Below are positions 17,957 through 25,327 of a stretch of DNA of 64,000 bases, piece by piece; the stretch's first letter is position 1, and every line of letters starts with the position of its first letter. Made by a program: the position numbers and the translations under genes. This DNA is from JAAEPI01 sp965212145 (GTDB lineage: Bacteria; Bacteroidota; Bacteroidia; Cytophagales; Cyclobacteriaceae): positions 868,001-932,000 of the forward strand of contig CBDBUY010000009.1 of assembly GCA_965212145.1 (NCBI GenBank), read 5' to 3'. Under the pieces are notes generated by a model. The model had not been told where the DNA came from and did not search any database. It was given only the letters and a program-made list of their open reading frames with translations.

Positions 17957-18047
17957 CGGTATATGAAAATACCGTTCTCATGGTATAAAAATTAGATGGT
18001 TGTAAAGCTTGCTTTGTACAAGCACTAAAATCTAATACCATGAGAAC
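17957..18047 (+). promoter_or_regulatory. Structured leader: alternative hairpins that can sequester a start codon
   Basis: Four segments alternate: GGTAT (17958-17962), ATACC (17969-17973), GGTAT (17982-17986), ATACC (18035-18039). Segments 1-2 form hairpin CGGTAT/ATACCG (17957-17974). Segments 3-4 lie in a 13-base perfect pair, GTTCTCATGGTAT (17974-17986) with ATACCATGAGAAC (18035-18047). The pairing continues with ATTAGAT/ATCTAAT (17991-17997 with 18030-18036) and an apical GCTTG/CAAGC (18007-18011 with 18019-18023). The start codon (18040-18042) of the next gene is inside the outer stem. Segments 2-3 can pair instead, which would free it. This looks like a translational switch if the region is transcribed. 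No known riboswitch or leader was recognised, and the promoter could not be located. Confidence 0.6.
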
Positions 18048-18471
18048 TTTGAAATTATTTGCCGCACTGTTGATGCTAGGGTTTGCATTCACTGTTCAGG
18101 CACAAAAAGAAGAAAAGCCCATCGTAACAGACATGAAGAGACCGAAGGATATCAAGATGCAATCGCTCGATTCATGGAAGAATTCAGTATTTGATCTTTA
18201 TGATGACATGATGACTGAAAAGTCCAACGCTGAAGCTGACTCATCTTATGATCCTGCGGAGAACATCAAAGTATCTGCAGCGGAAATCGTTGTTTTGGCA
18301 GGAAAATCCGTTTTGATGCTGAAGGAAGCCAAGGCGGCTGGAAAATTGAAGCAAGCTAGATCGATTCCGGTCATTGCAAAATGCAAGAAGGCCCTCAGTC
18401 AATGTAAGAGATATGCAAACTCTGTTCTGGGAGATGGGGCTGTGGAAATTGAGGAAGAAGGTAAGAAATAA
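18040..18471 (+). CDS. Small secreted protein of unknown function, 143 aa
   Basis: MRTLKLFAALLMLGFAFTVQAQ is a clear signal peptide (cleavage after AQA/Q, ~22). The mature ~120-residue protein is mostly helical and highly charged, with a pair of cysteines (KCKKALSQCK, ~111-118) that could form a local disulfide, and an acidic-basic tail EEEGKK. No family recognised. Its start codon is buried in the long inverted repeat 17957-18047, and a strong terminator follows, so it is probably a single-gene transcript under leader control. Confidence 0.8.
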   Translation: MRTLKLFAALLMLGFAFTVQAQKEEKPIVTDMKRPKDIKMQSLDSWKNSVFDLYDDMMTEKSNAEADSSYDPAENIKVSAAEIVVLAGKSVLMLKEAKAAGKLKQARSIPVIAKCKKALSQCKRYANSVLGDGAVEIEEEGKK

Positions 18472-18489
18472 AATAAAGAGAATGGACTT

Positions 18490-18521
18490 AAAAAAAGGCA
18501 CCTAAATAGGTGCCTTTTTTT
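18490..18521 (+). terminator. Strong bidirectional-looking terminator
   Basis: Thirteen-base perfect stem AAAAAAGGCACCT (18491-18503) / AGGTGCCTTTTTT (18508-18520), AAAT loop, with A run before and T run after. The rest of the 18522-18781 gap is AT-rich. It holds only an open minus-strand frame with no ATG (see rejected items). Confidence 0.9.
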
Positions 18522-18781
18522 AATGATTTTGAATATACTGTTTACATTTTTCCTTTGGCCCGACATACATAATGTTTGAGCCGTTTTTCACCATCCACTC
18601 ATCACAAATGGATGACTTGGTTAGTTTAAGACCTTTATCGGTCTTATCCTTAAATAGATTAAGCAATGAGTAGTAATTTGGGTTAGTGTTGCTTATTAAT
18701 TTGTAATATAAATGGAAATAATTAGATAATATGAAGTATTTATGAAAATATTTATATAGTAACCTTTAATAGTTATAACCA

Positions 18782-19696
18782 ATGAGACAATGCGATTTTG
18801 ATGTTATTTTGGTTTGCCAGGAAGAGAATATTCATCCGAAAGAAATTGATGCCTATCATCAAAACATCCAGTTGGAACAGCAGATACTTTTGACGGCTTT
18901 GGAAAATGAAGGTCTAAAAGTGGATCGAGTAGGGTGGGACTCAGATTTTGATTGGAGTTCAACCAGGATGGCTTTGATTAGGGAGACCTGGGATTATTAC
19001 ATCCGAATTGATGAATTCACCAAGTGGCTGCATCAAGTGAAGGATCAGACTCAGTTGGCAAATCCTTTTAAAACTCTGACATGGAATTTGGATAAGTTCT
19101 ATTTGCGGGATTTGCAGCAAAAAGGAATTAATATTCCCGAGACTTTATTCATTGAAAAGGGAGACAAAAGTACATTGAATGACCTGCAGAAAATCACCGG
19201 ATGGAATGAGATGATTATTAAACCTGCGGTAGCCGGTGCGGCGAGAGACACATTCAGGATTTCCCTGGAGACAATTGATGAACACGAAGAAATTTTTCAA
19301 AAACTGGTGAAAAAGGAAAAAATGCTTTTCCAGCGCTTTCAATCCGACATCATAGAAAATGGAGAAAGAACATTGGTTTTAATAGATGGAGAATACACTC
19401 ATTCTGTTTTAAAGCGAGCAAAAGCGGGTGACTTTCGGGTCCAGGACGATCACGGAGGAACGGTGCATCAGTACACACCAACTATGGAGGAGATTGCATT
19501 TGCTCAGCATTCACTCTCTAAAGTTTCACCGGTTCCATTTTACGGTAGAGTGGATATAGTCACCGACGTTAATGGGCAGTTGGCTCTCCAGGAGCTCGAG
19601 CTGATTGAGCCAGAACTCTGGTTTCGAGAATGCGAAATTGCTGCTCAGAAATTAGCCTTAAGACTGAAGTCGTATTTAAATTCCGAGAGATATTAA
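18782..19696 (+). CDS. ATP-grasp ligase-like protein
   Basis: 304 residues with the glutathione-synthetase/RimK-type ATP-grasp fold. N-terminal pre-grasp domain with RETWDYY. ATP-binding lysine in MIIKPAVAGAARDTF (~139-153), the adenine-contact segment MLFQRFQSDIIENGERTLVLIDGEYTHSVLKR (~182-213), and metal ligands in YGRVDIVTD and LQELELIEPELWF (E-x-x-x-x-E, ~271-283). The pattern resembles DcsG/prokaryotic glutathione synthetase-like enzymes that form amide bonds using acyl phosphates. The substrate is unknown and no biosynthetic cluster surrounds it. Confidence 0.85.
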   Translation: MRQCDFDVILVCQEENIHPKEIDAYHQNIQLEQQILLTALENEGLKVDRVGWDSDFDWSSTRMALIRETWDYYIRIDEFTKWLHQVKDQTQLANPFKTLTWNLDKFYLRDLQQKGINIPETLFIEKGDKSTLNDLQKITGWNEMIIKPAVAGAARDTFRISLETIDEHEEIFQKLVKKEKMLFQRFQSDIIENGERTLVLIDGEYTHSVLKRAKAGDFRVQDDHGGTVHQYTPTMEEIAFAQHSLSKVSPVPFYGRVDIVTDVNGQLALQELELIEPELWFRECEIAAQKLALRLKSYLNSERY

Positions 19697-19710
19697 TAGA
19701 ATTTATCCAA

Positions 19711-20130
19711 ATGGAAGAACACGAGTTTGAGTACAACCCCATCATGTACCCGGTTGCCATTTTAGGTTTGGTGACAGGAAACATTCTGGATAGTAAAATC
19801 ACTGATATCCCCTGGCTTCCATACGTCATATACGCATTTGCTGGGTTGATGCTCCTGGTCGCACTATTGCGCCACCGAACTATCACCATTAATCCTCATG
19901 AAATCAGAATTAAGGAACTAATAAAAGGAGAGAAGGTGATAGCGAAGAGTCAAGTGGAGTATTACAGGACCACTTATGAATTCAGGAAGACGCCTTTTAC
20001 TACATGGTATTTTACAATGAATTCGGGAGAGGAAATACGGGTCTCTCATGACTACATGAAAAATGAGAAAGCGATTCAGGACACGATTAACAAGTGGTGC
20101 TCCACGCTTCCCATGGAGCCATCAGCCTGA
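19711..20130 (+). CDS. Small two-TM membrane protein, unknown function
   Basis: Start taken at 19711 (MEEHEFEYNPIMYPVAI), because an upstream extension would overlap the ATP-grasp gene with an implausible sequence. About 139 residues: two hydrophobic segments (~12-30 and ~36-56, PWLPYVIYAFAGLMLLVALL) followed by a beta-rich cytoplasmic domain (TITINPHEIRIKELIKGEKVIAKSQVEYYRTT) of bacterial-PH-like character. It begins 14 bases after the ATP-grasp gene and is probably co-transcribed. Its stop abuts the convergent pyrE stop. Confidence 0.68.
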   Translation: MEEHEFEYNPIMYPVAILGLVTGNILDSKITDIPWLPYVIYAFAGLMLLVALLRHRTITINPHEIRIKELIKGEKVIAKSQVEYYRTTYEFRKTPFTTWYFTMNSGEEIRVSHDYMKNEKAIQDTINKWCSTLPMEPSA

Positions 20131-20769
20131 TTATTTCCCCCAAGTATCCGGATTTTTTCGCCAGGCGCTGAGTAGTTCTTTAGTTTCCTCAGAAAAACTC
20201 CCCATCTCAATTAGCGTTGGATAATCACTTAATACAGCGAGTTTTACACCTTCTTCTTTAAAATTATCCTCAGCCACTTGAAATGAATAGGTGAAAATGG
20301 CGGCCATTCCTAAAACACTGAAGCGTTCTGATCTTAGTGCTTGTACGGCCTTGAGCGAACTACCACCAGTAGACACAAGATCCTCTAGCACAACGACTTT
20401 TTGACCGGGTACTATGCTACCTTCAATCTGATTGGTCAGGCCATGGCCTTTGGGATTGGATCGGACATAAACGAACGGGACTCCCAATTCATCAGCTACA
20501 AGAGTCCCCTGAGGTATTCCAGCAGTGGCAACACCCGCGATAGCCTCTACATCCGGAAACTTTGCTTTGATCATTTTGCAGAGTGCTTCCTTGATCAGGG
20601 TTCGAGCTTCTGGATAAGACAAGCTCATCCTGTTGTCACAGTAAATGGGAGATTTCCAACCTGAGGCCCATGTGAAGGGTTGCTCAGGAAGCAATCGAAT
20701 GGCTTCTACTTCCAGCAGTTTTCCAGCAACTTCCCGACTAATCTGCGGGTCAAATACTTCAATATTCAT
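20131..20769 (-). CDS. pyrE: Orotate phosphoribosyltransferase
   Basis: 212 residues, normal for PyrE. It joins orotate to PRPP to give orotidine 5'-phosphate in pyrimidine synthesis. Motifs: FTWASGWKSPIYCDNR (substrate loop, ~32-47), YVRSNPKGHG (~101-110), and the PRPP-binding signature VVVLEDLVSTGGSSLKAV (~125-142). Start codon is only about 6 bases from a TAnnTTTG element, suggesting a very short leader. Confidence 0.96.
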   Translation of the reverse strand: MNIEVFDPQISREVAGKLLEVEAIRLLPEQPFTWASGWKSPIYCDNRMSLSYPEARTLIKEALCKMIKAKFPDVEAIAGVATAGIPQGTLVADELGVPFVYVRSNPKGHGLTNQIEGSIVPGQKVVVLEDLVSTGGSSLKAVQALRSERFSVLGMAAIFTYSFQVAEDNFKEEGVKLAVLSDYPTLIEMGSFSEETKELLSAWRKNPDTWGK

Positions 20770-20774
20770 GGGGA

Positions 20775-20782
20775 CAAATTTA
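20775..20782 (-). promoter_or_regulatory. -7 element for pyrE
   Basis: Minus-strand TAAATTTG matches TAnnTTTG directly in front of the pyrE start at 20769. No clear -33 was seen. Confidence 0.4.
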
Positions 20783-20806
20783 TAGCCATTAGTGCGATGG
20801 GCTGTC

Positions 20807-20814
20807 TACTTTTG
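20807..20814 (+). promoter_or_regulatory. -7 element for the FtsX-type permease gene
   Basis: TACTTTTG matches TAnnTTTG. It is downstream of the first ATG of the permease frame (20797), so the real start must be later, which supports TTG at 20830. Confidence 0.45.
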
Positions 20815-20829
20815 TCTAAAAGCAGGATT

Positions 20830-22047
20830 TTGAATTTCTCACTTTTCATTGCCAAAAGGATTGCGAAGAATAAGGAAGGGGCCTTTTCGTCCTCCATTCA
20901 TCGAATAGCCATTGTGAGCATTTCTTTGAGCCTTGCCGCCCTCATTATTTCCTTTTTTGTCCTTTATGGGTTCAAGGGAGCAATCAAGGACAAGGTATAC
21001 AACCTTAGTGGGCACCTGACTGTCAACAAATATGCTCTGTCAACCTCCTATGAGGAAACTTCCATTTTAGCATCAGACTCGTTATTTAATTCTCTCCGAT
21101 CACATCCAGAAATCCAAACGGTTCAATCATTTGTCCTCAAAGCGGGGCTGTTAAAAACAGATGAAGAAGTCCAGGGAATAATCATGAAAGGCGTGGGTGC
21201 TGAATTTGACACCTTGTCATTCCGTACACAGATGGTCGCCGGTCGATTTCCGAAGTTAGATGCTGAAAAATACTCTACTGAAGTAGCAATTAGTCAATAC
21301 ATGTCCAATCTGCTCAGATTGGAGATTGGGGATAAAATCACACTTTTCTTTGCCCAAGAGCCACCCAGATATCGTCGGATTGAAGTGGTCGGCGTCTACG
21401 CCACCGGGATGGAGGAGTTTGATCAGCGGATTGTTTTTGGAGATGAGAGGATGCTACAGAGAATCAATCAGTGGGAGGCAAATCAATTTAGCGGCTTAGA
21501 GATCATCCTGAAAGACCCATCTAAAATTGACCGAATGGAGGAGGAGCTATTCGAAACTTTGGACATTGATCTTAACGTGGTAAGCGCCAACCGACAATAC
21601 CCTCAGATATTTGAATGGCTGGAACTTTTGAATCGGAATGTGCTGATTTTATTGATCATTATCCTCGTCGTATCTGCCATGGGCATGATCTCCATGGTGC
21701 TCATTCTGATCATGGAACGAACCAAAATGATCGGCATCCTGAAGGCACTTGGGTCGCCCAATGAGTTGCTCCGAAAAGTCTTTTTCTTTTCCGGGTTAGA
21801 CCTGATTATAAAGGGATTATTGATTGGAAATGGAGTCGGCTTGTTTCTTTGTTGGATTCAATACCAATTCAAAGTCATACCCCTGGACATGTCCAACTAT
21901 TACATGCATCATGTTCCTATTACGTTTGATATACCAACACTGCTTGGTCTAAACCTCCTAATAGCATTGCTAGTCAGTGTGGTTTTATTTATTCCAATTC
22001 GAATTGTCTCGGGAATAGAGCCGGTTAAGGCGATCAGGTTTGATTAA
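20830..22047 (+). CDS. FtsX/LolE-type ABC transporter permease
   Basis: Start placed at TTG 20830, giving MNFSLFIAKRIAKNKEGAFSS, the usual N-terminus of this family in Bacteroidota. The alternative ATG 20797 lies before the predicted promoter. About 405 residues with the MacB/LolE layout: transmembrane helix ~25-50, a large periplasmic domain (~50-270), then three helices (~275-305, ~320-350, ~370-395). The conserved EIAILKALG-type motif appears as MIGILKALGSP. LolCDE systems extract lipoproteins from the inner membrane. The ATPase partner is not adjacent. Divergent from pyrE. Confidence 0.86.
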   Translation: MNFSLFIAKRIAKNKEGAFSSSIHRIAIVSISLSLAALIISFFVLYGFKGAIKDKVYNLSGHLTVNKYALSTSYEETSILASDSLFNSLRSHPEIQTVQSFVLKAGLLKTDEEVQGIIMKGVGAEFDTLSFRTQMVAGRFPKLDAEKYSTEVAISQYMSNLLRLEIGDKITLFFAQEPPRYRRIEVVGVYATGMEEFDQRIVFGDERMLQRINQWEANQFSGLEIILKDPSKIDRMEEELFETLDIDLNVVSANRQYPQIFEWLELLNRNVLILLIIILVVSAMGMISMVLILIMERTKMIGILKALGSPNELLRKVFFFSGLDLIIKGLLIGNGVGLFLCWIQYQFKVIPLDMSNYYMHHVPITFDIPTLLGLNLLIALLVSVVLFIPIRIVSGIEPVKAIRFD

Positions 22048-22829
22048 GCCACTCTGGGCTCATATTTCTTAAAGAAGCTTCGGACTTTCATGTCAATCAC
22101 CCCGTAAATGGCTTCCTTGAAAATATGAGGAGACATTTTGGACTGTCCCTTCGTACGGTCTGTAAATACGATTGGAACTTCCTGCACATTGAAACCGTGT
22201 TTCCAGGCCAGAAACTTCATTTCGATCTGAAAGGCATACCCAATGAAACGAACTTTCGAGAGGTTAATGGTTTCCAGCACTTCTCTTCGATAGCACTTGA
22301 ATCCTGCTGTGGAATCCCTAAAAGGCATGCCGGTTACGATACGCACATACCAGCTTGCGAAGTAAGACATCAGCACCCGACCCATCGGCCAATTCACAAC
22401 GTTCACTCCTGTGATATATCGCGAGCCAATGGCAACATCAGCACCATGCGAACAGGCCTTTTGTAGCGCAAGTAAATCCTTAGGATTATGGGAGAAGTCA
22501 GCATCCATTTCGAAAATGAATTGGTAGCCCTTTTCTAAAGCATACTTGAAGCCGGTGAGGTAGGCTGTACCGAGTCCCAGCTTTCCTGTACGTTCAATCA
22601 AATGAAGTTGATCGGAATACTTCGTTTGAAGTTCTTTAACAGCGCTGGCCGTACCATCTGGGGATCCATCATCGACGACTAAGACATGGAAATCTTCCGG
22701 CAAGTCCATCACTACTTTGATGATGTCTCGGATGTTTTCTATCTCGTTGTACGTGGGTATTATAACCAGACTTTCCAAGTCGCTCTTTGATTGAATTATA
22801 TTCGCTGCTAAGTTAACCCTACCCATCAA
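22044..22829 (-). CDS. Polyprenol-phosphate mannose synthase-like glycosyltransferase (GT2)
   Basis: About 261 residues of the GT2 dolichol-phosphate-mannosyltransferase group: VIIPTYNEIENI (~22-33), nucleotide-binding VLVVDDGSPDGT (~49-60), metal-binding FEMDADFSHNP (~104-114), and the acceptor region FRDSTAGFKCYRREVL (~167-182). It has no C-terminal membrane domain, as in the soluble Dpm1 type. It transfers a hexose from a nucleotide sugar to polyprenyl phosphate. The start is uncertain: a TTG at 22778 would give MESLVIIPTYNE, closer to family norm, and would leave room for a promoter, since the called ATG is only 8 bases from the divergent HAD gene. Confidence 0.88.
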   Translation of the reverse strand: MMGRVNLAANIIQSKSDLESLVIIPTYNEIENIRDIIKVVMDLPEDFHVLVVDDGSPDGTASAVKELQTKYSDQLHLIERTGKLGLGTAYLTGFKYALEKGYQFIFEMDADFSHNPKDLLALQKACSHGADVAIGSRYITGVNVVNWPMGRVLMSYFASWYVRIVTGMPFRDSTAGFKCYRREVLETINLSKVRFIGYAFQIEMKFLAWKHGFNVQEVPIVFTDRTKGQSKMSPHIFKEAIYGVIDMKVRSFFKKYEPRVA

Positions 22830-22837
22830 ACTCGACC

Positions 22838-23359
22838 ATGAAGCAAAAGGCAGTTTTTCTGGACAGAGACGGCATCCTCAACGTAGAGCGCGGGGATTAT
22901 GTTTGGCTTTTACAGGATTTTAAGATTGTACCCGGCATTATAGAAGCACTCCAAAAACTAAAGGAGGATGGTTTTTTGCTGATTGTGATTACGAATCAGG
23001 CCGGAATCTCAAAAGGCCGATACGGTCGGGATGAGATGAGGAAGTGTCATGAATATTTCCAGGAACTATCAGGAAATGTGATCGATGAATTCTATTACGC
23101 CCCGAATCATCCTTCTTTTTCCGAGAGCCTCATTCGAAAGCCTGATTCACTAATGTGGGAAAAAGCCATTGCTAAGTTTAACGTCGATACGGATGCGAGC
23201 TGGATGGTTGGTGATAAAGAGCGAGATCTTATTCCTGCAAAAAAGCTTGGAATCAAAACCATCCGTGCTTTTCTGGAAGGGTTTTATGAAGAATGTGACA
23301 AGACAATGGGAGATCACTCTGTCTATGAGGTGCGAGATATTGCGTCAATAATTAAATGA
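22838..23359 (+). CDS. HAD-IIIA phosphatase, GmhB-like but without zinc ligands
   Basis: 173 residues with HAD motif I DRDGILN (D9/D11), motif II VITNQAGI, a lysine in RKPDSLMWEKA, and motif IV VGDKERDLIPAKKLG. The layout matches D-glycero-D-manno-heptose-1,7-bisphosphate 7-phosphatase (GmhB) or HisB-N. In those enzymes a CPxH...CxC zinc site follows motif II. Here the segment reads YAPNHPSFSESLIRKP, so all four usual ligands are absent. Catalytic aspartates are intact. The substrate could be heptose- or histidinol-type or something else; the non-zinc form argues against direct transfer of the GmhB annotation. Upstream of dnaG by 46 bases. Confidence 0.85.
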   Translation: MKQKAVFLDRDGILNVERGDYVWLLQDFKIVPGIIEALQKLKEDGFLLIVITNQAGISKGRYGRDEMRKCHEYFQELSGNVIDEFYYAPNHPSFSESLIRKPDSLMWEKAIAKFNVDTDASWMVGDKERDLIPAKKLGIKTIRAFLEGFYEECDKTMGDHSVYEVRDIASIIK

Positions 23360-23369
23360 CTTTCTACGC

Positions 23370-23395
23370 TTTGCTTGCGGCATCTGTTAATTTTG
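23370..23395 (+). promoter_or_regulatory. Possible promoter of the dnaG operon
   Basis: -7 TAATTTTG (23388-23395) ends 10 bases before the dnaG ATG. TTTG at 23370-23373 is only 14 bases upstream of it, shorter than usual, so this is tentative. Confidence 0.33.
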
Positions 23396-23405
23396 TCGCC
23401 CTCAG

Positions 23406-25325
23406 ATGATTAGCCCGGCCACCATTGACGAGATCAAAAACCAAATGGACATTGTAGATGTCGTTGGGGATTTCGTCACGCTCAAAAAATCCGGCTCGTC
23501 ATACAAGGCATTGAGTCCATTTACGGCGGAAAAAACACCCTCTTTTTACGTCGTTCCATCCAAACAAATCTTCAAGGATTTCAGCTCTGGCAAGGGAGGT
23601 GATTGCATCACTTTTATAATGGAAATTGATGGCTTGAGCTATGTGGAGGCGTTACGGTTTCTGGCCAAGAAATATGGGATAGCGATCAAGGAAGAGGTGC
23701 AGACCGATGCACAGATGGAATCCCAGAACAAGCGGGAGAGTCTTTATATCCTCTTGAATTTCGCCAAGGATTTTTTCATCAAGAACCTACATGAGACCGA
23801 CGAGGGCAGAAATATCGGTCTGACGTATTTCAAAGAGCGGGGTTTCACGGATGAAACGATTCAAAAGTTTGAATTGGGATACTCCATCAACGAGTGGGGT
23901 GCGCTGATGGAGGCCGCAGAAAAAGAAAACTACAACAAAGAACTGCTTGAGGAAGCTGGTTTGGTCGTAACCGGTGAAAACAAGACTTACGATCGATTCA
24001 GAAGTCGGGTCATGTTTCCGATCCATAACGTGACTGGCAAGACCATCGCGTTTGGAGCTAGGACGCTCTCCAAAGACAAGAAACAACCCAAATACCTCAA
24101 TTCACCTGAGACTGAACTTTTCAATAAGAGCAGGGTCCTCTACGGTCTTTATCAGTCGAAACTAGCGATTCGAAAAGAGGACAATTGTTTTTTAGTTGAA
24201 GGTTACACAGACGTAATCTCCATGCACCAGGCTGGGGTTGAGAATGTGGTGTCTTCCAGTGGGACAGCCTTGACCCAGGATCAAGTTAAGTTGATCAAGC
24301 GCTACACCAACAATGTCACTGTTCTATTTGACGGGGACGAAGCGGGTATTCGGGCATCCATTAGGGGTATCGATATGTTGCTGGAGGGAGATTTAAATGT
24401 CCGGGCTGTGGTGATGCCGGACGGAGAAGATCCGGACAGCTATAGTCGCAAACTGAGTGTCTCGGCATATCGTAATTTCCTGGAGACAGAGTCCAAGGAT
24501 ATCATCCAATTTAAGACTCAGCTTTTCCTGAATGAGGCAGGGTCTGACCCTGTGAAACGTGCTGCCATTATCAAGGATATCGTGACTAGCATCACGAAGA
24601 TTTCTGATCCGGTCAAGCGTGCAGTCTACATCAAGGAGTGCAGCAGCCTGATGGGGATCAGCGAAGAGATCCTGATAAGCGAGCAGAATAAGATTCTTTT
24701 TGACAACAAAAAGACGGAACGGGGAAGTCAGCAGGTAGTCGAGCAAGCAAATGCGCTGCTGCAGCAGGAGGAAGAAACTGAAGAATTAGATGTCCTGAAA
24801 GTCATCGAAATTCAAGAACGAGAAAGTATCAGAGTGCTACTCAATTATGGGCAGGAGGAGATAATTGGCCAGGATGAGTCCAAGGTGCAGTTGGCTAAGT
24901 ATTTTTTGGAAGAAGCCGACGAAATCAATTTCACCAACCCGGTTTACAGCCGTATTTTGGATGTTTTCAAATCGAATTTGGCGAATGGAGAAATTGTCGA
25001 TAGTGCCTATTTCATTCAGCACGGGGATGAAGAAATGAAGCAAGTGGCAGTCGATCTCATTACATCACCTTATGAAGTGAGCTCTAATTGGGGAGACAAG
25101 TACAAAATCCATGTACCAAAGGAGATCGAACTTCTGAAGGACGTTACTCTGACGAATATTCTAAGACTGAAATTCAGAATTGTTCAGCATCTTTTAGACG
25201 AAGAAAACAAAAAATTAAAGGAAGCCAAGGAAACCGAAGAGGTAGACAGGATGTTGGATGAGATAAAGCATCTCAAAGAAATTGAAATGAATATTGCCGA
25301 GCGATTGGGCAATGTAACTGTATAA
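23406..25325 (+). CDS. dnaG: DNA primase, zinc-ribbon ligands replaced
   Basis: 639 residues, normal DnaG length. It makes RNA primers for replication with DnaB helicase. The N-terminal zinc-binding domain keeps its frame (SPFTAEKTPSF at 37-47, DFSSGKGGD at 58-66). However, the canonical Cys/His ligands (CPFH ... CFGC) are S37, T40, D58 and S61, so it cannot bind zinc in the usual way. The TOPRIM catalytic core is present: VEGYTDVISMHQAGVENVVSSSGTALT (~266-292) and LFDGDEAGIRAS (~306-317). The C-terminal ~200 residues are the helical helicase-interaction region. I recall similar ligand loss in other Cytophagales primases, so it is probably lineage-wide. First gene of a tightly spaced run. Confidence 0.95.
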   Translation: MISPATIDEIKNQMDIVDVVGDFVTLKKSGSSYKALSPFTAEKTPSFYVVPSKQIFKDFSSGKGGDCITFIMEIDGLSYVEALRFLAKKYGIAIKEEVQTDAQMESQNKRESLYILLNFAKDFFIKNLHETDEGRNIGLTYFKERGFTDETIQKFELGYSINEWGALMEAAEKENYNKELLEEAGLVVTGENKTYDRFRSRVMFPIHNVTGKTIAFGARTLSKDKKQPKYLNSPETELFNKSRVLYGLYQSKLAIRKEDNCFLVEGYTDVISMHQAGVENVVSSSGTALTQDQVKLIKRYTNNVTVLFDGDEAGIRASIRGIDMLLEGDLNVRAVVMPDGEDPDSYSRKLSVSAYRNFLETESKDIIQFKTQLFLNEAGSDPVKRAAIIKDIVTSITKISDPVKRAVYIKECSSLMGISEEILISEQNKILFDNKKTERGSQQVVEQANALLQQEEETEELDVLKVIEIQERESIRVLLNYGQEEIIGQDESKVQLAKYFLEEADEINFTNPVYSRILDVFKSNLANGEIVDSAYFIQHGDEEMKQVAVDLITSPYEVSSNWGDKYKIHVPKEIELLKDVTLTNILRLKFRIVQHLLDEENKKLKEAKETEEVDRMLDEIKHLKEIEMNIAERLGNVTV

Positions 25326-25327
25326 AC

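Noticed and set aside
18520..18666. Minus-strand open frame ending ...MYVGPKEKCKQYIQNH after the terminator
   Set aside because: It has no ATG or GTG start (only a TTG at 18666), no promoter, and its stop codon lies in the terminator stem. The tail looks protein-like, so a gene remnant is possible, but support is too weak to call it.
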